DNA of 64,000 nt, from NCBI RefSeq assembly GCF_000003815.2, contig NC_049984.1:2250936-2314935 (forward strand), in the 5' to 3' direction. A program made the translations under genes and the position numbers. The notes below the pieces were generated by a model, which searched no databases, was not told the DNA's origin, and was given only the letters and a program-made list of their open reading frames with translations. Below are positions 1-12,601 of this stretch, in pieces. Each line of letters begins with the position of its first letter. Position 1 is the first letter of the stretch. The stretch is from Branchiostoma floridae. Taxonomy: Eukaryota; Chordata; Leptocardii; Amphioxiformes; Branchiostomatidae.

Positions 1-1027
1 ATGTAATATGATACATAATATATGCACACCGTGTGTCATTAATGTAGCAAACATGTCTGCATGAAACCTTAGACCCGCATGAAGTGCGGGTGCGCCACTT
101 GATTAGGATTGACAGGCTTTGTCTTTGAAGTCCACGCCGCTGGCCCGACATAAATAGAAACAGGACAAAACAAAACTGGCGGACTAGTGAGGATTCGGTT
201 CAAAATGTGTCATGACTTTGCACTGAACGGACAGTCTGGAATAAAAAGGGATTTGCCGTGTACTTTGAAGTTTGAGAGCCAACCAGGGGTCACCATATCA
301 GTTTCCGGCTTTACCATGCTTGCAGGAGACTTTTTGGCCTCTTAGTGACAAATTTGTGGCATTTTGTGGGTTCTTACTCAAGAGCCATTGGCGTAGAATG
401 GAGTATTCACTTTCACTGCAACAGATCGTCAACGTTGACATGGCTTGGAAAGCAACAAGTGTAACAGCGGGCCTCGACGGAGATTTACGCACGGTCAAAA
501 ATTACATGCAATACGATGTCGAACTCATAAACTTACGTCCGAAGCTAGAGGACCTCACACACTCACACCCTCCGTTACATATGTTAACACCCCTTGTCTG
601 TAATTTTAGAAGGTAAAAGAAGTAACGATAGATGAACGTTAACATTGCATGTAGATATAAAGCAACGGTAAGGACCAGGGTCAGTCCAATTTTTGCTACA
701 ATTCCACCGGCATCAGAACAATTGTATCGCGCACTCACACGCACAAGCCAATGAGGTTTTATCTTGATAAAACTCCTTGCACAAACGTACAAAACGTTCA
801 TTTATTTTTATCGCAGCGATGTTTACTTCATACTTGCCATCAAACCCCCAAAGTTTTGACAAAATGCTGCACGTTCTGGTCCTCAAACAAACTGTAACGA
901 TACGTGTCATAATTTGTTACGATGTGTGCACGCAACGTTCCAAGTTTCAATCGGTTTCCGTGGCAGTTTTGCGGAGCTGTAAGGTATTTTATTTGGGACT
1001 TCCGGGATATTTCGCTACTTGACACCG
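1..1027. other. Intergenic, no gene recognised
   Basis: Short open frames occur on both strands, but none has recognisable protein features, splice structure or codon bias. I see no RNA gene here. Confidence 0.5.
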
Positions 1028-1168
1028 CCGCTCGCTGTAGCGCGGAAGACCGGCCCCGCTCGCTGTAGCGCGGAAGTCCGGCCCCGCTCGCTGTAGCGCG
1101 GAAGTCCGGCCCCACTCGCTGTAGCGCGGAAGTCCGGCCCCGCTCGCTGTAGCGCGGATGCACGGGCT
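1028..1168. repeat. 28-bp GC-rich minisatellite, about 5 copies
   Basis: The core ctcgctgtagcgcgg recurs at 1031, 1059, 1087, 1115 and 1143, exactly 28 bp apart, with only single-base differences. The unit contains the near-palindrome cgctgtagcg, so each copy could form a small hairpin. Arg/Ala/Ser-rich frames on the minus strand here are read-through of the repeat and not genes. Confidence 0.92.
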
Positions 1169-1877
1169 AGTCTATGCGAAAACAAGTTATGATTTCCAAC
1201 ACAGACAAATACAGAATTTATGCTGGATAACCACCGCTGCAACAGTTATAATTTTGCTGACCAAGCCGTAAATTTTAAACATTCCAGTTGTACCTAACGG
1301 CAGGCCATGAAGTTGTTTATATTCCGCCCAGCAGGGGCAGATTAGTGCTCCTCCCAAGTGTCTTTGATGTAACCGCCGCCTGCATATGAATGACCGGGAC
1401 AGTCGCGACAGGGAAAAACTCTGACGCGTTCTGGTCGGTGGCGGCGCTAAACTATAACGCGACTCGCACGCGACAGTAACGCGTTCGTATCGCGTTTGCG
1501 TTTGTCAGAGTTGCATACTATGTCGCGATCAGTACTGTATATAGCCTAACCATTGCCAATAAAAAGTCTTTTTCTGGGTATTCACAACAAGCAAGTACCG
1601 ATATGAAGAGTAGAATTTATCTTGATCTAGTGCGTGAAACTGCAGCCATGAATGCCAGAATGGACACCAAATAGGCTCCACACAGAGTGACACTACCTAC
1701 ACAAATAAGACTTAACTGGTCTCTAACAATCCTGTATCAGAGCTTCACGGCTAAGCTTCATATAAATAGTTTCTGTCAGGGTTTGATACAAGGAACACAA
1801 CTGCAGTGGAATATAAATTAGGCTATTTTGGGAGACAACAGCCAGGGCATCTCAGGTAAACGCTCTCGGTAATAATA
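1169..1877. other. Intergenic, no gene recognised
   Basis: No gene-like frame or RNA gene seen. The stretch around 1380-1510 is rich in CpG and cgcga motifs but has no recognisable function. Confidence 0.5.
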
Positions 1878-2268
1878 AGGCCTAGGAAAAAAAATGTTGT
1901 GTTTCCTGTTTCGGTCATGAAAAAATTAGGGTCGGTAGGTAGGGATTATCTTCATTTTTTCTTGTAATTTTTTTTAGGCTGGCCAAAACTCTAGTAATAC
2001 ATATTACAATACAGTCGAACAAAGTAAACTGAAGTGCATGAGGACACTTCTCTTTTAATGTCAAACTTTAATTTTGTGTACAATAGATACATTTATCCTT
2101 CATTACATAGGACAAGCAGTGTTTTTGCTTCAATAAGAAGCAGGCTGAATAAAAATTTTAACTGGAAACTGTGACTCCTCTGCCCACCCCAAAAAAAAGT
2201 CTAGGGTCGGCAGGTTTTTCTAGGGTAGGTAGGGAAACAGGAAACACAACATTTTTTTTCCTAGGCCT
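1878..2268. mobile_element. MITE with about 36-bp terminal inverted repeats
   Basis: The left end aggcctaggaaaaaaaatg continues as an inverted copy of the right end through about 36 bp, including ttgtgtttcctgttt. The element is about 391 bp, has no coding capacity, and is flanked by AT-rich aata-like bases on both sides that may be a short target duplication. Internally, gggtcgg and ggtaggtaggga motifs lie near both ends. The superfamily cannot be assigned from the ends alone. Confidence 0.85.
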
Positions 2269-2414
2269 AATAACAAAGTTTAAACAGCAAGGCCATCTCG
2301 GTAATATAGTTCTCGGTAAAAGGTAATTTCCTAACAACCTAATCTATGGGAGCCTGTACCTGAGCTGAACTGGCGGCTATCTCTGTAGTCCTAGTCCTAC
2401 CTGACAATTGGTTA

Positions 2415-2860
2415 TGGTCTCATTGATGTATTACTCCGAGTGGGTACCCTAAAAGAGATACGAGCCAAAACTAAACGGCTGCATGCCATGGACTCGTGTT
2501 TTTAGCGGTGAGAAATTCCCTTTTAGCCAGCGGAACTGATCTCAAAAGTTAGATTGGTGAAAGCTTGTTTGTAACTGAAGAAATAAGCAGGTAAAGTTTT
2601 GCAGCCGCGCGCTAGGTCGGAGGTACACAGTCCTGGGTTCTGAGCGGTGCGGTCGTACACTAAAAGCAAAAAAGTGCCCTTTGTTGGGATTGATTAATCG
2701 TAGTTTGTAACTGCTGTAAAAAAAGAACCAGTCTATTTGATGTTGACAATTTTTTCAAACCACATGGGTAAATGTGCTCAACATAGAAGGAAAAATCTGC
2801 TAAAATTTAATGTAGCTTTATTATGAACGCGCCCAAGTAAACCACAAATTATAACATAGA
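2415..2860 (+). repeat. Dispersed repeat, copy 1 of 2
   Basis: Matches 6585-7010 in the same orientation, with shared blocks such as cagccgcgcgctaggt, gcaaaaaagtgcc and gtttgtttgtaactg spread over about 430 bp. The copies have diverged by substitutions and small indels. No protein is evident, and this looks like an old non-autonomous transposon family. Confidence 0.7.
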
Positions 2861-5196
2861 AGTCTATGGGAAGAAGAAACTCATCAATAAGACCTTATAC
2901 TGTAGTATATGTATATTACACTACAAGCACAATAAAATGTATGCTGTGGTATTGGCTCAAAGGTACTCCTTGTAAACAAAGAATTTGTGCCGAAGTGAAA
3001 TACTATGCTAAGATTGAAAAACAAGGACTAAATGCTGCATTTCATCCACTGACAAGGCTATGTTTTCCCCAGCCCTTTTCCCTTAGTTCATGTATTTTCT
3101 ACCTGGCAGAAGAATCTACCCTTCTTGTTATGAACCCACTGTAAACCATGTAACCATGTGAGCAGTACTACTCAATTCAAAACCCCCTATTTTAGAAGTA
3201 GACTAGTCCTGTTACCTCACTCTGGTGCTTATAGTCCTGAAGGGAAGACAATAAAGTATGAAGCGCTTAAAAAAAGTCAAGTTTATGGCCAATTTGCTAG
3301 AAATTCCTAAGGCAAGAACTTACCCCCTTCAAATCTTCTCTTCTACTCTACTAGAACCAAGCATGGTCATTCCACAAAGTCATCTTCCAGGAGGGAAGTA
3401 AAACAGGGGTCCCGTGCTCAAGAAGTTGCCTAGACCACATTAAACAGCCTCATTACTCATTGGGTACCTAGCTACTGGCTGGCAAAATACACCAGATGAT
3501 TATTATTTAGTACCGACCAAGTTCTTCCTATGTTATGGGGAGGGGGGCAGTACACCCAGTCCAGACAACAGTCCTGCCCAGCTGTTGACCCTGTCTGACC
3601 CCTGGCGGTCAGGAGTGTCCCCTTGAGTACAGATGTGCTGAGGGGGACACCAACACTACCTCAGTCCCTACACAGTGGCGGGTCCTTCGGTGTGATATAA
3701 CCAGCACCGCGTGCCTGCGAAGCTGGTGTGTTACGCGGAAGGGCAGTTAAACCGGCTATATAGATACAGATACACACACACCCCACCTTGCTAAGGCTAC
3801 AGCATTTTGTTCTATTGGCTCACAAATAATAATAATAATAATAATAAATTCTCTCACTCACTCACTCTCTGGTTTATCGTCTGTTGTTCACTGTCAGGCA
3901 AGAGCTGGATACATCAATTCTTAGCAAAAAAATAAGAAAGCAGACAGGATGAAAAGAGAATGATAGGAATAAAACTGGACCTCTGGGAAAAGCGGCTATC
4001 CAGGTTAGATAAAGGTTATTAATCAATTGACTGAATTGAAAACGTGCATCTGACTATACTCACTCCATAAATCTTTGTGTACCAACTAACTATTAAAGGC
4101 CCAGACTTTCCTTTCAGTCTCAGTGCTGTTATTCATCTTCAGAATATTTCTGTAGATCCACAAACCAACAAACTACATATGTGTAGCCTAAACATGCATG
4201 CCATGTCCAAGAATAACAGCGCCGGAGGCAGAGTTCAGCGCAGTGTACACAGTCTACCTACCCTGGAAATCATGTGTTACAGCCGACAGGCACGTTGCAC
4301 GACCATCCGAGCAGGGGAAAATAGAACCGGCTCTGCACAATCTTACCCTTACAACTATGGGAAGGTACCGGATTGTACCGGTACCTAACCAGTTTTGCTT
4401 GTTGGACTGGTCCAGAAAAACTGGACTTGAAAAAAATCAGATGACCTACCCAGCCGGAATCGGGCAGCTAGGACAGTTTATTCCTGCCCTAGGACAGTTC
4501 ATTCTGTGGCCCAAGACAGTCATGCCCACCGATCTTCGATTAGCGCCCCGGGGAGTTTAAGCCCCAAGGAGGTCCACCTGCCATTTGTAGCATAACTCCT
4601 TTGGGCTTGAACTTGAGCGCTAATGTGGGATCGGCAATCTGACTGCCTTGCATCCCCGAACAAACTCGCTAGTTACCTGATCCTGTCTGGCACCCAGGGT
4701 ACGGAGGACCGGATTTTGGACCGATTAGAAAATGTTTGGGGCTTGCAGGCCAAAGAATATAACTAGAGCTGTGCTGGGTTCTTTAACATGTATCTCTAGG
4801 TTGGAGACTAGAAGTGAAGCTCCCTCATACACAGGTGGATGGAATGACAACATAATCCCTTATGTCAACATCTGTGATGACCAATGCAATGAATCCTTTA
4901 GGACATGCCTTCACATGTATCTCAGGTACTTGTGGAAAACATCACCAATTTGAGTATACAAACTGCACAGTCAACCCTGTCCAAGAAGATCAGTGCAGTC
5001 TAGGAAACTGATAACATTAACATCTGGTCTATGTGACAGGTGGTCACTATAGCTAGCCTAATGCTTATGTCAACCATGGGGAAATTATCTAGGTCTAGGG
5101 GAGCACAAAAAAGTTGTCACATTGACCAGGTGGTTCTTCGGTACAGGTTTGACTGTTCAAGAACTAAAACAACCCTTCATTCAGTGAAACACACCA
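2861..5196. other. Intergenic with small repeats
   Basis: No gene recognised. It contains an (AAT)n run at about 3826-3846. The dispersed element at about 3660-3770 (accgcgtgcctgcgaagctg, then ggctatatagatacagatac) recurs inverted near 48675-48790. An imperfect inverted repeat at about 4530-4650 pairs gattagcgccccgg...ccccaaggag with ctcctttgggcttg...gcgctaat. Confidence 0.5.
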
Positions 5197-5595
5197 CAGG
5201 GCTCGAAATACCTTTTTCTGTCTGAGAAATTATCTACCAATACCAGGGAAATGTTAACTGCACCATTCAAATATATCCCACAAGTGGATAAAACAACCAT
5301 TTGAGCATACTTTGTACACCTGTTTACTAACAAAGGAGGTAAGGGAAAACTGCCCTGCATAGAAGCTATTAAATTAAAAATTACATGTTGACGTACTCAC
5401 AATAATTACAAACTATCAGTGATCATCATCACTGTCCTCATCCTGATCAGCTTGGTCATTTCTCACGTACAGGAATTACAAAGACAAGCCTCAAAAGTCT
5501 GGTGTAGGTTAGGTGCATGTAGACACCAGAAATACCTGCACAGCCCAACTTCTACCTGCACTAATCTGCATATGCAGGTGGTATTTCGAGCCCTC
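5197..5595. mobile_element. hAT-like MITE, copy 1
   Basis: Termini are cagggctcgaaatacc and ggtatttcgagccct, an inverted pair of the CAGGG type common in hAT transposons. The right part (tgcaggt...acctgcacagc) matches the related copy at 9723-10073. No transposase is present. A clear 8-bp target duplication could not be found for this copy. Confidence 0.75.
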
Positions 5596-6316
5596 ACCAA
5601 CTTTGGATTCACATGCCACACAACAGCTGGTTATATCACACTGAACGACCTGTCACACCTTACTTATAGTTATACACAGCAAGCTGTTAGCAATAGTTAA
5701 CTAATAAATAATGAATAAACAAAGGTAAAAAAAAGAAACTTAAAAGCTATCTAATGAGGATGCTCCTTTTGTACTTGGTGGCAACAACTTCCACACTAAA
5801 GGTGCACTCTCACTGCACTTGCACCATGCTTGCGTCACTGCGGGGTTCGAAAGATACTCAACGAATTTCAGAGATAAAAAAAGAACGAATTTTCTTACTT
5901 TTCGTGTATTTTGTTGTCTTCTAAGTCCAACTTTTACGTATTATGCAATGTCTAAATTTTTAAGAATCTGAGAAAATAACAAAACAGTGAGCAGTGAACG
6001 AACCATGCAATGACGCAAGCTTGACACAAGTGCAGTAAGTGTGCACCTTAAAATATCATGTAAATTGTTGTTGCAAAGTTGCTACATTGAAAAGTAAGTA
6101 TGTCTTACAGGGAGACCAACTTTTGATTGAGAGGCAATTTCATCATCAGTATGACATTTCAACACAAGCAATCTTGCTGTTAAGTACTGAACAGAAACAT
6201 TCAAAGTACATGTTTCAATATGATATTAATTGCTTTTCAAAAATGTCATCCGGAATAAGCCTGAAGGGACAAGAAATCTACTGTTTGAGATTTAACATTT
6301 AGATTGAAAATAAGAT
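5596..6316. other. Intergenic, no gene recognised
   Basis: AT-rich sequence with short unsupported frames only. It contains gcatgcttgcgtcactg at about 5826 and a near-inverted partner gcaatgacgcaagcttg at about 6006, possibly the ends of a degenerate inverted-repeat element of about 200 bp (tgcactt...aagtgca). Confidence 0.45.
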
Positions 6317-6540
6317 ATACTGTAAATGCATTTAAGTTTGCGGGGATTTAATTTCGCGGTAGCGGGTAAATGGGCTTTTCGCGGTGGTTTTAATTTTGCG
6401 GTAGCACCATGCACTGTAGTCTCTTACTGTTATGGAAAACTGTTCGCGGTGGTTTTAAATTCGCGGTGAAGTGGCCGGCGCAAAAACCGCGAACATTAAT
6501 CCACCGCGAACATTTCTGCAATTACAGTATTTCTCACATG
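6317..6540. mobile_element. Mariner-type MITE with TACTGTAA ends
   Basis: The ends atactgtaaatgcat and gcaattacagtat are imperfect inverted repeats extending about 36 bp inwards, and the interior repeats ttcgcggt motifs in both orientations. Flanking TA on both sides fits the TA target of Tc1/mariner elements. No ORF. Superfamily assignment is inferred from the ends only. Confidence 0.75.
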
Positions 6541-6584
6541 TAGTTTCTGTTTGAGTCAGCAATCAGTTCCTGATAAAGGTCGTC

Positions 6585-7010
6585 AAGGTCTCATTCATAC
6601 TTTTACTCCCAGTGGGTGCCATTAAAAGAGTGAAGGGCCAAAAAATGAATAGCTGCATGGACGAACGTTTTCCCTTTTATCCAGCCTAAAACAGATCTCA
6701 ACTAGATTGGTGAAAGTTTGTTTGTAACTGTTAGCAGGTAAAGTTTGGCAGCCGCGCGCTAGGTTGGAGGCACACAGTCCTATAGGTTCTGAGTGATGCA
6801 GTTGTACACGAACAGCAAAAAAGTGCCTCTTGCGATAGGGTGACATACCATGACAAAATGTAGTTTGTAATTGCTATAAAAAGAATGTATGGTTTATTGG
6901 TCATTGGCAATTTTTTATAGGGAAATGTGCTGAACAAAGAATGAAAAATGTGATGAGGTTTTCAGTAGCTTCGTTATGAACTCGCCCATGTAAAAAACAT
7001 ATTTTTGTAT
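6585..7010 (+). repeat. Dispersed repeat, copy 2 of 2
   Basis: The partner of 2415-2860: both run from a cccagtgggt / ccgagtgggt start through cagccgcgcgctaggt to a ttatgaac(t/g)cgccca end. Frames within are not conserved between the copies, which argues against coding. Confidence 0.7.
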
Positions 7011-7160
7011 TACTTTCAATGGAGCAGCGTTCCCGCCAGGTTCTTGAAAATATGCGTCCAAATATTTGGGAGGGGCGTAATGAGCGCCGGAGGCGCGAGA
7101 CACTTTCTAGGGGGGTCCGGGGGCATGCTCCCCCGGGAAATTTAGGATTTTTAAACCCTC
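7011..7160. repeat. Fragment of a dispersed repeat with GC-rich tail
   Basis: The block gcagcgttcccgccagg recurs inverted at about 8828-8845, next to a gcgtcc(a/t)aa motif in both places. The following gggggtccgggggcatgctc segment is a typical high-copy transposon tail. No coding content. Confidence 0.55.
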
Positions 7161-7705
7161 TAGAACACAATTTCCTGCAATTTGAGAGGATAATCATGCA
7201 CTTGAGATTGGACGTCGGTTTCCTCTTTTACTCCCATTTTCAGTTATCGACGACCACCCTCTTCATCAAAATACGTAAAAAAACTATAAGCACAGGGAAT
7301 CAGCCTTCCGTGGTCTGGCCCGGGTATTATTTGTCCAGACATGTCTATATGAAAATTTGGGATTTTTGATGCTTCGAAACTGGGCTCTAGCCAGTTCGTT
7401 AGCCTAATAGTATGGAAAAATTCTGCCAATTTTTTTCCGTCAATGAATAAAAAAAATGTCTACCTCCTGCAATCGATGTTGCGCCCTCCCGCATCAAATA
7501 GTTTTCTGAGACGATAAAATAACGGCGCCATCACACTTTGTGTTTTTTTTTTCTATTTTGCCCGATGATTTTACTCAAATTTTTCGAATCGGTGGGGTTT
7601 TACAAGGCCGCACAGTCATTTTCCACGAGCGTGCGTTTGTTTCCTGCGACCTCAAGTAACCCCGTTTTCGGAGTAAAATCTTTGGCTGGATTTCCTTTTA
7701 AATAG

Positions 7706-7986
7706 ACCAAGGACGTTGTACATTACTCGAAGGAGGACGATCTGCTGCCTCTTTGGCAGTGATCAGTGCCGGTGTAGCCTTGAAGCAGTACGCTGCAGTA
7801 GCCAGAAAGACGTCCAGCGTTCTGGACGCTGCGATCGACGATCCATCTGGGGAGGGGGGCGTGCCGCGCCATGTGCCACGGACGCCAACGCTAGTGCACA
7901 ACCGACTCGATCGACGCCTGACAACAATATTGCGGCCCCTTTTCTGCCGCAAATTTTGTCTTTTTGAAACAAAAGAAATTTTGTAA
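7706..7986 (+). CDS. Possible terminal exon, unknown protein (low support)
   Basis: An open frame follows a plausible acceptor (ttttaaatag at 7696-7705) and runs to TAA at 7984-7986; an AATAAA lies only a few bases further on, near 7992. The first half is Ala/Ser/Val-rich and helical-looking (LAVISAGVALKQYAAVARK), the second half basic. I do not recognise the protein and see no upstream exon to join, so it may be an isolated fragment of a retrocopy or transposon. The very short distance from stop codon to polyadenylation signal is odd for a normal gene. Confidence 0.25.
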
Positions 7987-9722
7987 ATAAGAAATAAAGT
8001 GTATAGTTTTGAATTCTTCCCTTATTTACCGCGCACGTTTTTTCTAAACTTGGATAAATGGGGAAACTTTAATAGTAAATTGTTAGCAGCTAGGGAAGAA
8101 ACACAAGTTGCCAGACGACACGGGCGGCTACCAACGTCACGTGCGCTAATACCCGGTAACTTTTTTTCCCGATGACCAATGACAGAGTGTAACATTACAT
8201 TTATCGAATGCTGATTTGTTATTAAGATGATTGGATTTGGACCTGGTGGCCAATCTAGACTACTTGGCGCCGGCGGCCTGTTGTCAAAAATACCGACTGC
8301 CAATCAACTGCCCACAGCGTGAGAACTTTTGTTGAGATGTGCAGCACTCGCACAGAACAGTTTGTTCATTCAATACTAGTATTGCCCACAAATCTTTAAC
8401 AAATACGTGAAAATGAGGACAAGTAAGTATCATGTTAATATCAGAATATAAAATCTGCATAAGATTTCTTCGAGTGTTAAAGAATGCTGACTGTCAGATG
8501 TATTTCAAGGACTACAAAAAATTACATTGCGCAACGGACGGCTCAGACTGGTGCGTGGCAGGGTGTGTCGCACATGGATCCGCTAGTTATAAAACGTACC
8601 GCGCTTCGCCCCATGCCCAGACTACTGGGATGACCGGAAAGTGAAGAATTTGAAGTATAAATTGTAAAGGTAGGATTCCTTCTTATAAAGACAGATTTTT
8701 TTTAAAGATTCCAGATACATTTTGTACACAGGTGGTATAGGTCAGTCTTTCTTTCAGAATTTTTAATGGATGCATTCAGCCGAGCCGAGTGCGTCTTTCC
8801 AGAAAAAAATGCGTCCAAAGACGTAAAGACGTATGCCTGGCGGGAACGCTGCAATGGAGTAAAAAAAACTCATGAATGAGACCTCAATGCAAGTTAGAAT
8901 AGAACACTTTGCACAGATTTGGGTCAGGGGGTCAAAAACATCAACGATTTCACACAACCCACAAAATATAGGTCACACTGTAAAACCAGGTCAAAATAAG
9001 CCTTTCAAAACCATTCGCTCTAGTTCTTTCATTCCATAACCCGTAAAAAGTTATTAAAAAACTAGCCGCAGGCGAGCCAGCCATCTGTGACAAGGTAATT
9101 ACAGTTAGACGTCATATAACGTTACCAGATTCACCCCCTAATGAATTTGAAAAGGGCTGTTATCTAGTTATTCATTCAAAAAGAATTGATTGGAGCAGCA
9201 CCCAGCTATGCATGAATGGAGGGTGATACACATGTGATAGTGTGTGTAGGTGTATCTGCGTCATTGGTGTAAATACGAAATAGATCATTGATCAAGGAGT
9301 AACATCTGCTTTATCTGATTTTGACAGGCTAAACTTATCTACATTCTTCACATCAAAGAAACATCAATCACATGTTTTGTAGAAACGTGCCACAAGGCAA
9401 AATATATTATTTCAGTTTTCTGAATATTTGATTCATAATATCGAGTCAGATTGCCAAGGTGAAACTGCAAGTTATTTTTTTTTTACAATCTCAACAAAAT
9501 TTTCAAAATCTGCAAATTGTAACTGGATATTTCAAATTTTGAATGACAACCAAAACCTTCATAAAGCTGAACTTAAAAAGACTGGTAGATGCAAATTCAA
9601 AAAGGGTAAAACACAAAATTAAAATCTAAAGGGTTTACCAGCCACTAGATCTGAGTCAGAAAAAGAGAAATATGAATGATGATGTATCCTTGTATCTGTT
9701 GGTGTGTTAGCTGTTGTATAAT
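7987..9722. other. Intergenic, no gene recognised
   Basis: Only short frames without supporting features. An inverted fragment of the repeat at 7011-7160 lies near 8810-8860. Confidence 0.5.
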
Positions 9723-10073
9723 CAGGGCTTGAAATCCTTTTTTTCTGCCTACCTGCACTGGTGCGGGCAACATTGAAAAGTATCTGCACCAGACAAATTT
9801 TACCTGCATCACTATGAATTTAGGAAGTATCGATCATACTAAAATTGTTCAGGAACAGTTGCTATTTTTTTTTTTATACTAAATATAGGTGGTAACAGTC
9901 AATGCAGCTAATAACAATACACATCCACCTACATCATAGGACATTTATGCATAAAATCCACTGGCCAGTACATGGACAAGTGCAGGTTAGGTGCAGGTAG
10001 ACACCAAAATTACCTGCACAGCTCCAATTTTACCTGCACTAACCTGCATATACAGGTGGTATTTTGAGCCCTG
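9723..10073. mobile_element. hAT-like MITE, copy 2
   Basis: Termini cagggcttgaaat and attttgagccctg are inverted repeats. The element is directly bordered by ATAAT at 9718-9722 and ATAAT at 10074-10078. This is shorter than the 8 bp usual for hAT, so either a partly decayed duplication or a chance match. The interior shares gcaggtagacacca and acctgcacagc with the copy at 5197-5595. Confidence 0.78.
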
Positions 10074-12601
10074 ATAATGCTGGCAAACTCTAGCCTTAGG
10101 TTATATGCTTTGAAAGTTTGAGTGGGTGTCTATGGTTTACTTTGAATAAACCCACGACACAGTCTTAAGTTCTCAACTGTCTCTCAATGTCAACAATCAT
10201 GACTGTGCTTTCTACAGATTTTCATCCTGGCCAAAAAATGGTCCCAAAAAATTCCTAACTTGACAAAAATTCATTGCCAGATATTGTAAATCAATTTAAC
10301 TTCACAAGGATTAACTTCGTAGTAGGAAGGGGAAGGGGGTTTGTGTTTTGTTAGCTTGATTTAAAGCAACTCAGGAGTACACTAATAATACAGTGCTACA
10401 CATTGGAAATGCGTATTCGAGGTGTTCGCCGTAGAGAGATCTCTGTGAAAGTAACCAAACTAAAACCATTCAGACTGCAAATATTTCAAGTTTTACAGTG
10501 ATGCTAGTAAAATCTGGCCTTGGATTTTGGAAGAGGTTTACATTCTTTAAGTGGCTTTCTAGTTGTAGTTTACCTTGCATTACACCCACTCTGTCTCAAC
10601 TATCTTTCAAATACTGTAAATGTCAATGGTCATGTGCCTTGTACAGATTTTGGTATTGGTCAGAAAATACTGGACAAATTCCTAGCTTGACAAAGAAAAA
10701 AAATTCTCAGGAAATTCAAAAGGCCTGTCTGATAGATCTATCACTACTATCAGCTAGACAAGAAAGTCGTTAATTCCTTGAACTGTTAATTAGATCAGCC
10801 CATTGGAATGTCAAGGGCCATTCCACTGCAAGCTGCTCAAGGTTGGTAGATATGGGTGGGGCGAGTTCTACATCAATGTCAAGTCTGGTATGAAGAACTG
10901 TAACTGTAAATAAGGATTACAGACATAGCAAGACCTAACCCAGGTGTATGGTATGTGGATTGATTACACATTACAATAATGCAGATTGCAATAATAGCGT
11001 GAGATACCAAAACCAGAAGTTCTACTGCAGTACCCAAACAAACCGCATGGGGGACCAGAAATCTCATCATTCCAAGGTCTCATCAAGACCTACCCACATA
11101 CCACATGACGATCCATCTTGCCATTATTGACACACACACACACAGACACACACACATATACATGCGCACACATATACACACACAGATGCACAGACAGACA
11201 CACACACACCTTGAAACATAACCTAACAGAGAGTGACTGAAAGCATTACTTAGCTTTATAACAAACTTCTAACAGAACACTTAAACGTAACGTAAGATAG
11301 CAATTTTCCATAGTCCTACTATGGAAAACAGTGTGACAGATAACAGCGACAACATAATCCCCTAACTCATCTGACAACTTCTACAGCACCTACTTCAGCT
11401 GGGTTCTCGAACGTTGGTATGCGACCCTCAAGAACGTTGGTATGACTCCCCGACAGTGTTGGTAAGAAAGAACAGGCCCTCTCCTGTCAGTAATTCCAAC
11501 AACACTACATGTACACTCCCATTTGGCTAAACCTTCCACTGATACTAGTGATAGCAGACTGAGCAAAATCACTGCTTCCTATGCTGGCTTGACTCCCTTG
11601 AGGAATGGACTATTTGGCTTTTCTGAATGTTTATTTTGGTTGGCTGATACTTGAGCTAGTCCCAAGAGTATAGTCTGAATATCCCCACTGAGATACCATC
11701 AGAGGGGAATTTTTCTAGCATGATACCTTGGATACAACATGTAGTTCTCAACACAGCATTACTTACTAATTGAAAGTCAACAGTGATTTAAGTGGTTGGT
11801 AACCCAGACTTTTGGAACAGATGTTTAGGGGTTCGAATACTGGTTGACCAACATGAATATATTTTCTATACAATCAGACTTTTCTTAAAAACAAAAAGTA
11901 CAACCTCAAGGAAACTGAGTTTACTTCTAACAATTTTCTGACAATAAATGAAAAACCGTAGTTGCTGCTCAATTGGGGTTAAACCCATTCTGCTTTTACC
12001 AAATGCCTTTATCATGATTTACTCAAGCAACTGTATAAGTTTAGGATGTGATAAAAGATATACCGGACGCGGTCTGAACTGTTTGAGTCCGAGAGTTGCT
12101 TGAGTAACTGTATTGAGTTGTTTGTATTACTTGCTTACTGGTGACTATTACTACCAGTGACTTCACTGTCATCAGTACTGAGTAAGTCAGGCTTGAAAGT
12201 TTGACAATCACCAGGTGGAAACAGAGATGGTTGTTTTCTGTGTCCTTTATGACTAACAGTGGGTACAAATTCCTTACTGTTGACACATCCTACATGTATA
12301 GATAGTGTTGTAGTCTCAGCCTTACCTGTCTACTAAGCTCAGCTAACTGGTAGGGCCCAAATATTCTATATGTTTAAAATTCAATCTGATTCTCTAAAGC
12401 TAAATTCAGAGATAACTTCAAGAGATAACCATCAATCTTCTTTAATAGTATCATCAGAATGGAGTGACAGAACAAAATGATACTTGTAGTACATCTAAAT
12501 CTCCTAGTTTTTCTGATGTCTAACCTAACATCTTCTATATATGTTTTCAGCAATTTGCAATTCAAAAAATGAACTGGTCTTTAAAATGTATCTTGTTTAA
12601 G
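10074..12601. other. Intergenic with (CA)n microsatellite
   Basis: No gene recognised. An interrupted CA/ACAC microsatellite lies at about 11130-11210. A short array of aacgttggtatg-like motifs lies at 11408-11465. Two diverged segments at about 10120-10290 and 10550-10720 share a cagatttt...ttcctaacttgacaaa / ttcctagcttgacaaag block, suggesting an old local duplication. Confidence 0.5.

Noticed and set aside
1028-1168. CRISPR-like array
   Set aside because: Units are contiguous without unique spacers, in an animal genome; no array in the window has repeat-spacer structure.
1015-1242. Arg/Ala-rich periodic frames
   Set aside because: By-product of the 28-bp minisatellite read in several frames.
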